This document shows, one piece after another, positions 1 to 8,607 of a stretch of DNA of 64,000 nt; within the stretch, counting starts at the first letter, position 1, and every line of letters starts with the position of its first letter. Source of the stretch: Geodermatophilus tzadiensis (lineage in GTDB: Bacteria; Actinomycetota; Actinomycetes; Mycobacteriales; Geodermatophilaceae). The notes under the pieces were generated by a model that searched no databases, was not told the origin of the DNA, and saw only the letters and a list, made by a program, of their open reading frames with translations. The DNA lies in the NCBI RefSeq assembly GCF_003002915.1, contig NZ_PVTG01000002.1, positions 186,001 through 250,000 on the forward strand, given 5' to 3'. A program made the position numbers and the translations under genes.

Positions 1-107
1 CCTACGCCGAGCAGCTCGCCGCGCTGGCGCGGCTGGACCTCGGTGACGACTGGCTGCGCGCGGTGCTGTGGCACAACGGCGCCCGGCTGTTCGGGGTGGC
101 CGCGTGA
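1..107 (+). CDS. C-terminal end of an amidohydrolase-like protein (partial)
   Basis: Only the last 34 codons are present; the gene starts left of the window. The visible tail ends LWHNGARLFGVAA, which resembles the C-terminus of TIM-barrel amidohydrolases, where an N-A-x-R-L-F-G-L type motif closes the protein. The stop at 105-107 overlaps a GTG at 104, the same GTGA coupling used elsewhere in this window. No metal ligands are in view, so the family call rests on the tail alone and is tentative. Confidence 0.5.
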   Translation, partial: YAEQLAALARLDLGDDWLRAVLWHNGARLFGVAA

Positions 108-346
108 GGCTCGCCGCCGGTCCGGCCCGCGGAGCCGGGCCCCAGCAGGTGCAGACCCACCTCGACCTCGAGGTCGACGACCTCGACGCGACCGGCGCGC
201 TGGCCGAGGAGACCGGCGCCCGGCGGCTCGTCGGCTGCACCGAGCCGCACGAGGACGTCCGCGTCCACGCCGACCCGGACGGCCACCCGTTCCGCCTGCT
301 CGTGCGACCGGAAAACGGGTCGCCGCCGTCCGGGGACGCCGCCTAG
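104..346 (+). pseudogene. Truncated VOC (glyoxalase-like) domain fragment
   Basis: From the GTG overlapping the previous stop, the frame gives 80 residues. Residues from about 15 onward read like the second half of a vicinal-oxygen-chelate domain: HLDLEVDDLDATGALAEETG, then HADPDGHPFRLLVRP. A normal single-domain VOC protein is about 115-130 residues, and the first beta-alpha-beta-beta module is missing. The opening residues are Gly/Ala/Pro-rich with no domain character. The simplest reading is a gene that lost its 5' half by deletion, possibly still translated by coupling to the upstream gene. An uncharacterised short VOC-like protein is the alternative. Confidence 0.6.
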
Positions 347-357
347 CGTGTCCCGCC

Positions 358-1374
358 GTGCCCGACGTGCTGCCCGCCGACGTGACCGGCCTCCCCGACG
401 GGCTGACCGCCCGCCCGCTCACCCTCGACGACGCCGCGGCCGCGGCCGACCTGCTCGCGGCCGCCGAGGCGGTCGACGACACCGGTGAGCACGAGGACGC
501 CGGCGACCTGGCCGAGTGGTGGGGCCGCGAGCTCGTCGACCTGCCCCGCGACGGCCGCGCCGTGGTCACCGGCGACGGCACGCTGGTGGCCTGGGCGACG
601 TCGATCTCCCAGCGGTCGGGCCGGGAGGCGCTGCGGGTCTGGGCCGAGGGCCGGGTGCACCCCGGCCGGCGCGGGCGCGGCATCGGGACGGCGCTGGTGG
701 ACTGGCAGGTGCGCCGCGGCACCGAGCAGCACGCGGAGCTCGCCCCGCCCGGGCTGCCGGGCCGGCTGGTGGCCAGCGCCTGGCCGTCGATGACCCCGCT
801 GGCGCGGCTGCTGGAGCGCCGCGGCTTCGCGGTCGAGCGGCTGTTCGCCTCGATGCAGCGCCCGCTCCACGACCTGCCCGCCGCCGGAGCGCCCGCGGGG
901 ATCGAGCTGGTGCCCTTCACTTGGGACCGCGACGACGAGGTGCGCCGCGCGCACAACGCGGCGTTCACCGAGCACCACGGCTCCACCGAGCGCGACGAGA
1001 CGGCCTGGCGCACCTGGTTCACCGGCGTGAGGGCGTTCCGGCCCGACCTGTCGGTGCTGGCCCTGGCCGACGGCGCCGTCGCGGGGTACGCCCTCGGCTA
1101 CGTGTATGACGCCGACACCCGCGCGACCGGGGTCCGCACCCTCCACCTCGGCCAGATCGGCGTGCTGCCCGGCTCCCGCGGGCGGGGCGTGGCGGGCGCG
1201 ACCATCGCCGCCGCGCTGGCCGCGGCCGCGGCCGACGGCTGCGGGCGGGCCGCGCTCGACGTCGACACGGAGAACACCACCGGTGCGTTCGCGCTCTACG
1301 AGCGGGTCGGCTTCCGGGTGGCCCGCACCCACCACTCCTGGGCGTACCCGGTCCCGGCGCGGGGTGCTCGCTAG
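358..1374 (+). CDS. Tandem GNAT-family N-acetyltransferase
   Basis: The 338-residue protein has two GNAT folds in tandem. The N-terminal copy has the acetyl-CoA loop VHPGRRGRGIGTALVDW and the C-terminal copy has IGVLPGSRGRGVAGATIAAAL, followed by the usual NTTGAFALYERVGF ending. Tandem GNAT proteins of this length include mycothiol synthase MshD, but the sequence gives no specific reason to choose MshD, so the substrate is left open. GTG at 358 is chosen because family-like sequence begins there; the frame stays open upstream but reads Arg/Pro-rich shadow. It is followed 9 bases later by the SCO6745-family gene. Confidence 0.8.
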   Translation: MPDVLPADVTGLPDGLTARPLTLDDAAAAADLLAAAEAVDDTGEHEDAGDLAEWWGRELVDLPRDGRAVVTGDGTLVAWATSISQRSGREALRVWAEGRVHPGRRGRGIGTALVDWQVRRGTEQHAELAPPGLPGRLVASAWPSMTPLARLLERRGFAVERLFASMQRPLHDLPAAGAPAGIELVPFTWDRDDEVRRAHNAAFTEHHGSTERDETAWRTWFTGVRAFRPDLSVLALADGAVAGYALGYVYDADTRATGVRTLHLGQIGVLPGSRGRGVAGATIAAALAAAAADGCGRAALDVDTENTTGAFALYERVGFRVARTHHSWAYPVPARGAR

Positions 1375-1383
1375 GGTCCCGGC

Positions 1384-2265
1384 ATGGTCAGCGTCGATCG
1401 GCCCGCGTCCCTGGACCCCGCCCTGGTCGGGCGCGTGCACCGCGCCGTCGAGCCGCTGCACAACCACGTGTACTTCGTGCCGGAGACCGAGGAGCACCTC
1501 ACCGCGGTCGGCCTGCGGCCGGGGCGGATGGTCTACTTCGCCGGCCGGGCGGCCGCCATGGGCGCGGTCGGCCCGGGCGTGGTGACGGCGACCTTCTCGA
1601 ACTTCTCCCCGGCGGTCGTCGCCCGGCACGTCCCGCGGGCGTGGACGCTGGCCGCCCCGGAGCAGGTGGTCACCGCGCGAGCCGCCGCCGCCCACGCCTC
1701 GCTGACCCGGCTGCTCGGCGGGGAGCGGGCCGCGGCCGCGCCGGAGGTGGCCGAGCTCGGCGACCTGCTCGCCGACGCCTGCTCGGTGCTGACCGCCGAG
1801 GGCCGCCCGCTCTACGCCGGCCACGCCGACCTGCCCTGGCCCGAGGACCCGGTCACCCGGCTCTGGCACGCCGCCACGCTGCTGCGCGAGTGGCGCGGCG
1901 ACGCGCACGTCGCCGTCCTGGTGCGGCACGGCCTGTCGGGCATGGAGGCGCTGCAGACCCACGTCGCCACCGGCCGGGCCTTCCTCGAGCCGGTCGCCCA
2001 GACGCTGCGCGGGTGGACCGACGAGGAGTGGGCCGCCGGCTGGACCGGGCTGGCCGACCGCGGGCTGGTCGCCGGGCGCGCGCTCACCGACGCCGGGCAG
2101 CGGCTGCGCGCCGGGATCGAGGCCGAGACCGACGCGCTGTCGACCGCCCCGTGGCAGCACCTCGGGCCCGAGCGGACCGCCCGCGCCGTCCAGCTGGGCA
2201 AGCAGCTGTCGGGCACGATCGTCGCGGCCGGCGCCTACCCGGCCGGGGTCTTCGCCGGCCGGTGA
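1384..2265 (+). CDS. SCO6745-family protein
   Basis: This 293-residue protein resembles the actinobacterial SCO6745 family. Near the N-terminus it has the diagnostic run GRMVYFAGRAAAMGAVGPGV followed by FSNFSPAVVARHVPRAW. The C-terminal half has WHAATLLREWRGDAHVAVL, which in this family precedes a helix-turn-helix-like region, and a W-T-D-E-E-W segment. No enzymatic activity is established for the family to my knowledge. Its stop overlaps the start of the next gene (GTGA), so the two are probably co-translated. Confidence 0.75.
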   Translation: MVSVDRPASLDPALVGRVHRAVEPLHNHVYFVPETEEHLTAVGLRPGRMVYFAGRAAAMGAVGPGVVTATFSNFSPAVVARHVPRAWTLAAPEQVVTARAAAAHASLTRLLGGERAAAAPEVAELGDLLADACSVLTAEGRPLYAGHADLPWPEDPVTRLWHAATLLREWRGDAHVAVLVRHGLSGMEALQTHVATGRAFLEPVAQTLRGWTDEEWAAGWTGLADRGLVAGRALTDAGQRLRAGIEAETDALSTAPWQHLGPERTARAVQLGKQLSGTIVAAGAYPAGVFAGR

Positions 2266-2795
2266 CCGCCCGGCTGCCCGACGGACCCGACGACGGGCCG
2301 GCCGCCGAGCTGCTGCGCGCCCGCCGCGGTGGCGTGCTGACCACCCTCGACCGGCTGCTGCTGCACAGCCCGCCGGTGGCCGAGGGCTGGAACGCGCTGC
2401 TGGGCGCGCTGCGCGGGGCCACCACGCTGCCCGCCGACCTGCGCGAGCTCGTCGTCCTGCGGGTCGCGGTCCTCAACGCGGCGGAGTTCGAGTGGACCTC
2501 CCACGAGCCCATCGCCCGCCGCGCCGGGCTCACCGACCTGCACCTGCGGGTGCTGCGCCGTGCCGACGCGACCGGCCAACCGGTGTGGTCCCCGGTGCAG
2601 GCCGCCGTCCTCGCCTTCACCGACGCCTCCACCCGGGACGTCGTCGTGCCCGACCCCGTCTTCGCGGCGGTGCGGGAGCACCTCGACGACCGGCAGGTCG
2701 TGGAGCTCGCGGTGCTCGTGGGCGGCTACGGGATGGTGTCGCGGTTCCTCGTCGCCCTCGACGTCCCGCCGTCGAACGGGGAGGTTCCCGGCTGA
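2262..2795 (+). CDS. Carboxymuconolactone decarboxylase (AhpD-like) family protein
   Basis: This 177-residue all-helical protein matches the CMD/AhpD family: SPPVAEGWNALLGALRG, then LPADLRELVVLRVAVLNAAEFEWTSH, where the ELVxLRVA...EWxxH signature sits. AhpD proteins use CxxC in this helix, but here the cysteines are absent (NAAEFEW), so a peroxidase-reductant role is unlikely. It is closer to the non-thiol carboxymuconolactone-decarboxylase-like group. The GTG start overlaps the preceding stop by 4 bases. The true substrate cannot be read from sequence. Confidence 0.8.
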   Translation: MTARLPDGPDDGPAAELLRARRGGVLTTLDRLLLHSPPVAEGWNALLGALRGATTLPADLRELVVLRVAVLNAAEFEWTSHEPIARRAGLTDLHLRVLRRADATGQPVWSPVQAAVLAFTDASTRDVVVPDPVFAAVREHLDDRQVVELAVLVGGYGMVSRFLVALDVPPSNGEVPG

Positions 2796-2839
2796 GTCGT
2801 TCCTCCCTATGGTCGGGACCACAGTCCTGGGGAGGCGTC

Positions 2840-4453
2840 ATGACCACGACCGACCGCCGGCCCGGTTCTGGGCAGCCCACCGACGTCGACGCCGCGTTCC
2901 GCGGCTCCGCCACCTACCGCAGCCTGGGCGAGCAGCAGCTCAGCCCGGCCGAGGAGCGCTTCGAGAAGGGACGGCGCACCGTCGGGCTGTTCCTCGCCCC
3001 GGTCGTCACCGTCGTCTTCGCCCTCCTGCCGCTGGACCTGCCTCGCGCCCAGCACCTGCTGGCCGCCGTCCTGCTCGGCGTCATCGTCCTGTGGATCACC
3101 GAGCCGGTGCCCATCCCGGTGGGCGGGCTCATCGGCGTCGGCGCCATCGCCGTGCTCGGCGTGGTGCCGGCCGACGACGCCGTGGCCCCGCTCGGGTCGA
3201 CCACGGTGTTCACCTTCATCGGCGCGTTCATCCTCGCCGCGGCGATGCTCAAGCACGGCGTCGCCCGGCGCTTCGCCATGGTGATCCTGTCGATGCGGTG
3301 GGTGGGCGGCTCGACGGCGCGGGTGGTCATCGCGTTCGGGCTCATCACCTGCGTGCTGTCGGCGTTCGTCTCCAACACCGCCACCGTCGCGATGCTGCTG
3401 CCCACGGCGATCGGCATCCTGTCGGTGATCGCCAAGCTGCTGCAGGACGAGCAGCTGGTGGCGCCGGACTTCGACCCGCTGCGGCTGCGGGTGGGTGTCG
3501 CGCTGATGCTGATGCTGGCCTACGGCGCGAGCGTGGGTGGGTTGATCACCCCCGTGGGCACGCCGCCCAACCTGATCGGCCGCGGGCTGATCGAGGAGGC
3601 GACGGGGGAGCGGATCGGGTTCCTCCAGTGGATGCTCATGGCGCTGCCGATCTGCGCGCTGATGTTCGTCGCGCTGGCCGCGGTCCTGCTGCTGCTCAAC
3701 CGCCCCGAGATCAGGCGGATCGAGGGCGTGCACGAGTACGTGGCCCGCGAGCGCGCCGAGCTCGGCCCGGTCTCCCGGGCGGAGAAGAACACGCTGGTCG
3801 CCTTCGGCGTGACGGTGGCGCTGTGGATCTTCCCCGGGGTCATCGCGCTGACCGCCGGCACCGAGTCCGACCTCTACACGACGGTCAGCGACCGCATCGA
3901 CGAGGGCATCGTCGCCGTCCTCGGGGCCTCGCTGCTCTTCCTGATCCCCACGGACTGGAAGCGCCGCGAGTTCACCCTGAACTGGTCCGACGCCGCGACG
4001 ATCGACTGGGGCACGATCCTGCTCTTCGGCACCGGGATCATCTTCGGCTCGCTGCTGGCCGACACCGGCCTGGCCGAGACCATCGGCAACGCCTCGGCCG
4101 ACACCCTCGGCCTGAGCAGCACCTTCGCCATCACGGTGTTCGCGGTGATCCTGGCGATCATCATCTCGGAGACGACGTCGAACACCGCCTCGGCGGCGGT
4201 CGTGGTGCCGATCATCATCCCGGTCGCGGTGGCCGCGGGGATCAACCCGTTCGTGCCCGCGCTCGCGGCGACGTTCGCGGCGTCCTTCGGGTTCATGCTG
4301 CCGGTGTCGACGCCGCAGAACGCGATCGTCTACGGCTCCGGCGTCGTGCCGATCACCAAGATGATCCGCTCGGGGATCTCCTTCGACGTCCTCGGGGCGC
4401 TGCTCATCGTCCTGCTGCTGCCGCTGATGGTGGGTCTCGTCCTCGACGTGTGA
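2840..4453 (+). CDS. DASS-family (SLC13) anion:sodium symporter
   Basis: A 537-residue multi-pass membrane protein of the divalent anion:Na+ symporter family, predicted to import dicarboxylates or similar anions. Both halves carry the family's SNT-type motif: VSNTATVAMLLPT around residue 180 and SETTSNTASAAVVVPI around residue 455. Re-entrant hairpin sequences TPVGTPPNLIGRG and LPVSTPQNAIVYGSG follow them. The N-terminal 50 residues are hydrophilic and cytoplasmic. GGAGG 8 bases upstream supports ATG 2840. Sulfate versus dicarboxylate specificity cannot be decided. The gene is followed by an intergenic stem-loop repeat. Confidence 0.9.
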   Translation: MTTTDRRPGSGQPTDVDAAFRGSATYRSLGEQQLSPAEERFEKGRRTVGLFLAPVVTVVFALLPLDLPRAQHLLAAVLLGVIVLWITEPVPIPVGGLIGVGAIAVLGVVPADDAVAPLGSTTVFTFIGAFILAAAMLKHGVARRFAMVILSMRWVGGSTARVVIAFGLITCVLSAFVSNTATVAMLLPTAIGILSVIAKLLQDEQLVAPDFDPLRLRVGVALMLMLAYGASVGGLITPVGTPPNLIGRGLIEEATGERIGFLQWMLMALPICALMFVALAAVLLLLNRPEIRRIEGVHEYVARERAELGPVSRAEKNTLVAFGVTVALWIFPGVIALTAGTESDLYTTVSDRIDEGIVAVLGASLLFLIPTDWKRREFTLNWSDAATIDWGTILLFGTGIIFGSLLADTGLAETIGNASADTLGLSSTFAITVFAVILAIIISETTSNTASAAVVVPIIIPVAVAAGINPFVPALAATFAASFGFMLPVSTPQNAIVYGSGVVPITKMIRSGISFDVLGALLIVLLLPLMVGLVLDV

Positions 4454-4610
4454 ACGAGGGGTGGACGGAGAGGGAAGTCATCCCCTCCGGGGAGGCCGCG
4501 GCCGGGCCCGCGTGTCACGATGGACGACGGCCCGCGGGATGCCGGCCGCCACCGACGGGAGGGAGGGCGAGCGCCGTGCGCAGCGAACCCCCCAGTCCCA
4601 GTCCCGCGTA

Positions 4611-4672
4611 GAAGGACCCCGCTGCCCCCCGCCACTCGCAGGCTCGCGGCGGGACCCTGCAGCGGGGCCGCC
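4611..4672. repeat. Intergenic stem-loop repeat, copy A
   Basis: A nested hairpin: the outer stem CCCCGCTGC pairs with GCAGCGGGG and encloses an inner stem CCCGCC...GGCGGG with an ACTCGCAGGCTCGC loop. A near-identical inner core occurs at 57726-57786 and a variant at 23141-23200. It lies between the DASS transporter and corA. A terminator-like or REP-like role is inferred. Confidence 0.7.
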
Positions 4673-4726
4673 GGAAGCGATGGCCACTGCTGTGCCCTCG
4701 CCGTCCAGCGTCCCCGGGAGCCCGTC

Positions 4727-5863
4727 ATGGCCGACCGTCGCCTCGCGCCCCTCACCGCCCTCACCCTCGGGCGCCGTCCCCGCCCGGCCCCGCCCCGCCG
4801 GGTCGTCGTCCCCCCGCCGCCGCCCGAGCCGGAGCGCCAGTCGCGGCTGGTCGACAACGCCGTCTACGCCGGCGGCCGCCGGGTGGCCACGCCGGAGTCG
4901 GCCGCCGAGAGCCACGACTGGCTGACCGAGGGCTTCGACGACCGGATGGTGTGGCTGGGCCTCTACCGGCCCGAGCCCGCCGAGCTGGGGGAGCTGGCCG
5001 AGCGGTACGGCCTGCCCGACCTCGCCGTCGAGGACGCCATCCAGGCCCACCAGCGGCCGAAGTTCGAGCGCTACGGCGACACGCTGTTCGTCGTCCTCAA
5101 GGCCGCGCGCTACCTCGACGCCGTCGAGCAGGTCGAGTTCGGCGAGCTGCACCTGTTCCTCGGCCGCCAGTTCGCGATCACCGTCCGGCACAGTGAGTCG
5201 CCCGACCTCGCCCGCGTGCGGCGGCGGCTGGAGAGCGAGCCGGCGCTGCTGGCCAAGGGCAGCGAGGCGGTGCTGTACGCGATCCTCGACGCCGTCGTCG
5301 ACGGGTACACGCCGGTCGTCCTGGGGCTGGCCAACGACATCGAGCAGATCGAGACCGAGGTCTTCCGCGGCGACCCGGGCGTCTCGCGGCGCATCTACGA
5401 GCTGTCGCAGGAGGTGCTGGAGTTCCAGCGGGCCGCGCGGCCGCTGACCGGCATCCTCGCCGCGATCACCGCCGGGTTCGACAAGTACGGCGTCGACGAG
5501 GACCTGCGCAGCTACCTGCGCGACGTCGCCGACCACGTCGTGCAGGTCAACGAGCGGGTGGAGGGCTTCCGCCAGCAGCTGCGCGACATCCTCACCGTGA
5601 ACGCGACGCTGGTCGCGCAGCGGCAGAACGAGGAGATCCGCGAGCTCACCGAGGCCTCGATCGCGCAGGGCGAGGAGGTCAAGAAGATCTCCGCCTGGGC
5701 GGCCATCCTGTTCGCGCCGACGCTGGTGGGCACCGTCTACGGGATGAACTTCGAGGACATGCCCGAGCTGTCGTGGCACCTGGGCTACCCGTTCGCGCTG
5801 GTGCTGATGCTGGGCGTGAGCCTGACGCTGTACGCCGTCTTCAAGCGCCGCGACTGGATCTAG
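4727..5863 (+). CDS. corA: CorA-family magnesium/cobalt transporter
   Basis: This 378-residue protein is the CorA type Mg2+ channel. It has a basic, Pro-rich N-terminus, a cytoplasmic alpha/beta domain, a long helical stalk (residues about 190-320), then two C-terminal transmembrane helices. The first helix ends in the invariant YGMNF selectivity motif (VGTVYGMNFEDMPEL), and the protein closes with the usual basic tail KRRDWI. ATG 4727 is chosen because the upstream in-frame sequence is low-complexity. It is a single gene with a repeat element upstream and a strong hairpin downstream, before tmRNA. Confidence 0.95.
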   Translation: MADRRLAPLTALTLGRRPRPAPPRRVVVPPPPPEPERQSRLVDNAVYAGGRRVATPESAAESHDWLTEGFDDRMVWLGLYRPEPAELGELAERYGLPDLAVEDAIQAHQRPKFERYGDTLFVVLKAARYLDAVEQVEFGELHLFLGRQFAITVRHSESPDLARVRRRLESEPALLAKGSEAVLYAILDAVVDGYTPVVLGLANDIEQIETEVFRGDPGVSRRIYELSQEVLEFQRAARPLTGILAAITAGFDKYGVDEDLRSYLRDVADHVVQVNERVEGFRQQLRDILTVNATLVAQRQNEEIRELTEASIAQGEEVKKISAWAAILFAPTLVGTVYGMNFEDMPELSWHLGYPFALVLMLGVSLTLYAVFKRRDWI

Positions 5864-5871
5864 CGGCGTCG

Positions 5872-5940
5872 CCTCCGGGGGCGTTCCTCGTCCACCGGGG
5901 TCCTGCAGCACCCCCACGGCACGAGGAACACCCCCGGAGG
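5872..5940 (+). terminator. Long inverted repeat, probable corA terminator
   Basis: Arms of 20 bases (5872-5891 and 5921-5940) pair at 19 of 20 positions: CCTCCGGGGGCGTTCCTCGT against ACGAGGAACACCCCCGGAGG, with a 29-base loop that itself contains CCGGGG/ACCCCC complementarity. It lies just after the corA stop and before the tmRNA promoter. There is no U tract, typical of high-GC actinobacteria. Confidence 0.7.
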
Positions 5941-5999
5941 AGCGCGGCGGGGGAACAACCCGCTGGTCGGGCCGGTTAGGATGGGTGCACAACTACACA

Positions 6000-6372
6000 G
6001 GGGGTGAATGGTCTCGACTGCGGTCGGGTGACCAGGGGAAGCGAGCCGAGGAAGCCGACGATGAGCTCGTTAACCACGCGTCGGAAAACACACAAGCGCC
6101 GACAAGAGTCAGCGCGCGTTCGCCCTCGCTGCCTGATCAGCGAGTGTGACGCTGTCAGCCCGGGTTCGGTCATCGACCCGGTGTCTGGCATCAGCTAGAT
6201 GACTCACCGTGCGTGCCGGTCGCGGGCGTGCACGGGACACCTCACAGCGACTGGGCCTGCCATCTCGACGTGTTCGCGCGATCGGGAGGGCCGAGCAGAG
6301 GCAGAGCGGACTGCGCTCGGAGAAGCCCTGGTGATGCGTCGCAGGACGCGGGTTCGATTCCCGCCACCTCCA
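6000..6372 (+). ncRNA. ssrA: Transfer-messenger RNA (tmRNA)
   Basis: Trans-translation RNA that rescues stalled ribosomes. The 5' GGGGGTG pairs with 3' CACCTCC to form the alanine-type acceptor stem, and the 3' end has the T-arm GGTTCGATTCC. CCA is not encoded. The tag reading frame ends in codons for KHTSADKSQRAFALAA followed by TGA at 6134-6136; ALAA is the ClpXP degron, and SQ(R/Q)AFALAA resembles streptomycete tags. The exact resume codon is uncertain (GGA 6083 or AAA 6086). A TAGGAT -10-like box lies at 5977-5982. Confidence 0.95.
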
Positions 6373-6380
6373 CCCCTGAC

Positions 6381-6415
6381 GGGAGCCCGCACGGACGTCG
6401 TCCGTGCGGGCTCCC
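6381..6415 (+). terminator. tmRNA terminator
   Basis: A perfect 16-bp hairpin, GGGAGCCCGCACGGAC / GTCCGTGCGGGCTCCC, with a 3-base loop, starting 8 bases after the tmRNA acceptor stem. It has no U tract. Confidence 0.9.
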
Positions 6416-6649
6416 GTGCGTCCGGGGGCTGTTCAGCCCTCGAGCAGCCGCGTCGTCCGGTGGGGACGGCACGGCCGTGCGCGACGTCGTCGGGGCGCCG
6501 AACGGCCGCCGGACGCTGACCACCGCTGGTGTGGGCGCGGCACACAGCCGGCGCCGGTGGCTGTGACGGGGGCACCTGGCGCGCCTCCCCGGGCGACCGC
6601 AGCATGGGATCCGGAACTCGGCCGGACAGTCGCGGACAAGGGAGTCCTC

Positions 6650-8077
6650 GTGTCACACCGCAGACGCACCACCCTGACCCTCACCACCCTCGGCGTCACC
6701 GCGGCGCTCGCGCTGCAGGCGTCGCCGGCCGCGGCCGGACCGGGAGGCCCCGGCGCGGGCCCCGGATCGCGGCCGTGCGCGGGTGGCGACGCGGTCGAGG
6801 TCCCCGGCGCGGAGCACAGCGTGACCGCCTGCCTGGACGACCTGACCACGGCCGGCCTGCTGCTGCACCCCGCCGGGCAGTACACCGACGCCGCGGACTG
6901 GACGGGTCTGCACGTGCCGGGCACGGTGAACCCGACCGGCGTGCGGGGACTGCAGGTCGACGGCTACTTCCCCGACACGTCCACCTCCAACACCCTCCAC
7001 GGCTGGGACCACGACAGTCAGTTCGTCCTCCGGATCCCGGACGACTGGAACGGGGGCCTCGTCGTCGCCGGCGCACCAGGCACCCGCAAGCAGTACGCCT
7101 CGGACTTCCTGGTCTCCGACGCCGTGCTGGCCCAGGGCTTCGCCTACGCCTCGACGGACAAGGGCAACAACGGGGTCGACTTCTACCGGGACGGCGTGGC
7201 GCCCGGCGACGCCGTCGCCGAGTGGCACGAGCGGGTCACCGAGCTCGCGGTCGCGGCCAAGGGCGCCCTGCGCCGGCACCTCGGCCAGGACCCGGAGCGC
7301 ACCTACGTGGCCGGGATCAGCAACGGCGGCTACCTGGTGCGGTGGCAGCTGGAGAACCAGGCGCACCTCTACGACGGCGGCGTCGACTGGGAGGGCACCC
7401 TGTTCACCCCGGACGGGCCCAACCTCTTCACCTACCTGCCGACCGCGGTGCGCTACACCCTCGGCGAGGCGGACGCCGAGGACATGTACGCCGCCGGCTT
7501 CGCGCACGGCTCCGAGCCGCTGTGGGACTACCACGAGCAGGTCTACTGGGGACTGACGCAGAAGACCTACCGGGCCGAGTTCGACCCGGAGTACGACCCG
7601 GAGTGCCCCGGGCCGACGGCCGGCACGACCCTGCCGGCCATCCTGGCGCCCTGTCCGAGCGACGCGGACTACGACGAGTGGTTCGCCGACCGGGACTCCC
7701 AGGAGGTGCACGACGCCCTGGCCCGGATCAGCCTGACCGGGGAGATCCGGAAGCCGCTGCTCACCCTGCACGGCACGCTGGACACGCTGCTGCCCATCAG
7801 CACGGACAGCGACGTCTACGCCGAGATGATCGCGGACCAGCACCGCGACCGGCTGCACCGGTACTACCGCATCGAGGGCGGCAACCACGTCGACAGCCTG
7901 GTTCCCCTCGACCCGCTGCACCTGCGGCCGATGCTGCCCTGCTTCCGGACCGTCTTCGACGCGCTCACCGCGTGGGTGGAGGAGGGGGCACGGCCGCCGG
8001 CCAGCACGACGGTCCCGCGCCCCACGGGGGTGACCGCGACCGACCCGGCGCTGCTGCAGACCTGCTCGCTGGGCTGA
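6650..8077 (+). CDS. Secreted alpha/beta hydrolase (tannase/feruloyl-esterase or hydroxybutyrate-oligomer-hydrolase-like)
   Basis: A 475-residue exported serine hydrolase. The N-terminus is a signal peptide: RRR, then a hydrophobic stretch ending ASPAAA, cleavage near residue 26. The nucleophile elbow is GISNGG (around residue 222), the acid probably D in LHGTLDTLLP, and the base H in GGNHVDS, in the usual order. Several Cys residues suggest disulfides. Fold and length fit the tannase/feruloyl esterase group or the 3-hydroxybutyrate oligomer hydrolases; sequence alone does not separate them. AAGGGAG 5-10 bases upstream supports GTG 6650. A shared terminator separates it from the convergent EthD gene. 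Confidence 0.75.
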   Translation: MSHRRRTTLTLTTLGVTAALALQASPAAAGPGGPGAGPGSRPCAGGDAVEVPGAEHSVTACLDDLTTAGLLLHPAGQYTDAADWTGLHVPGTVNPTGVRGLQVDGYFPDTSTSNTLHGWDHDSQFVLRIPDDWNGGLVVAGAPGTRKQYASDFLVSDAVLAQGFAYASTDKGNNGVDFYRDGVAPGDAVAEWHERVTELAVAAKGALRRHLGQDPERTYVAGISNGGYLVRWQLENQAHLYDGGVDWEGTLFTPDGPNLFTYLPTAVRYTLGEADAEDMYAAGFAHGSEPLWDYHEQVYWGLTQKTYRAEFDPEYDPECPGPTAGTTLPAILAPCPSDADYDEWFADRDSQEVHDALARISLTGEIRKPLLTLHGTLDTLLPISTDSDVYAEMIADQHRDRLHRYYRIEGGNHVDSLVPLDPLHLRPMLPCFRTVFDALTAWVEEGARPPASTTVPRPTGVTATDPALLQTCSLG

Positions 8078-8096
8078 GCGGCTCGGCCGGGGCGAC

Positions 8097-8135
8097 GCGG
8101 GCCCCGGGGCGGACGACGTCCGCCCCGGGGCCCGC
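8097..8135. terminator. Bidirectional terminator between convergent genes
   Basis: A perfect 18-bp inverted repeat (8097-8114 with 8118-8135; arm GCGGGCCCCGGGGCGGAC) with a 3-base loop sits between the convergent esterase and EthD genes and can serve both. Confidence 0.85.
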
Positions 8136-8144
8136 GGCCTCCGC

Positions 8145-8462
8145 TCAGCCGACGACGACCACGTCCTCGGTGAACGCCGTGACCAGCGCCGGGTCGGCGA
8201 AGTTGTCCACGTCCGCGACGGCCGCCGCGAACTCGGCGGACTGCGTGGCGGCGGCGAAGGCGTCCTGGTCGTCGAAGTACATGCTGGCCACGCCCAGGAA
8301 CGGCGGGTCGCCCTCGGGCGCGCCCACGGCGTGCTGCTGCACGTACCGCCGGACACCGGGCACCTCGCCGGCGATCGGGCCGTGCGTCTCCCGCCAGTAG
8401 CGGAGCGCCTCGGTGCGGTCCGTGCCGGGCTTCTCGTGGAGCACGAAGGTGACCGTGAACAT
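8145..8462 (-). CDS. EthD-domain protein
   Basis: A 105-residue dimeric alpha+beta-barrel domain of the EthD type. It shows KPGTDRTEALRYWRETHGPI near the N-terminus, the conserved WRxxHxP-like signature, and YFDDQDAFAAATQSAEFAA, the strand-helix typical of these proteins. EthD proteins are small companions of degradative pathways with poorly defined chemistry. It stands alone, convergent with the esterase; its 5' side faces the divergent hydrolase gene at 8645, so the 180-base gap holds both promoters. Confidence 0.85.
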   Translation of the reverse strand: MFTVTFVLHEKPGTDRTEALRYWRETHGPIAGEVPGVRRYVQQHAVGAPEGDPPFLGVASMYFDDQDAFAAATQSAEFAAAVADVDNFADPALVTAFTEDVVVVG

Positions 8463-8607
8463 CGTCGTCCTGCCTCTCCGGCGGCCGCCGCAGCAGCGCG
8501 CGGCGGCCAGGGTCGTCGGTCCGGGAGGCCGACGCTAGACCCGCCGTCCACCTCGAGTCCGCCGACCGACGGGGACGACTGGTCCCGGAACCGCCGGGTC
8601 CGGCAGA

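Noticed and set aside
343-2160. A 605-codon open frame on the minus strand opposite the GNAT and SCO6745 genes
   Set aside because: It is Gly/Arg/Pro/Ala-rich with no domain motif and mirrors genes with clear family motifs on the plus strand; such antisense frames are normal at this GC content.
6004-6198. A 64-codon frame with ATG inside the tmRNA region
   Set aside because: It overlaps the structured tmRNA; only the short tag frame ending FALAA is biologically expected.
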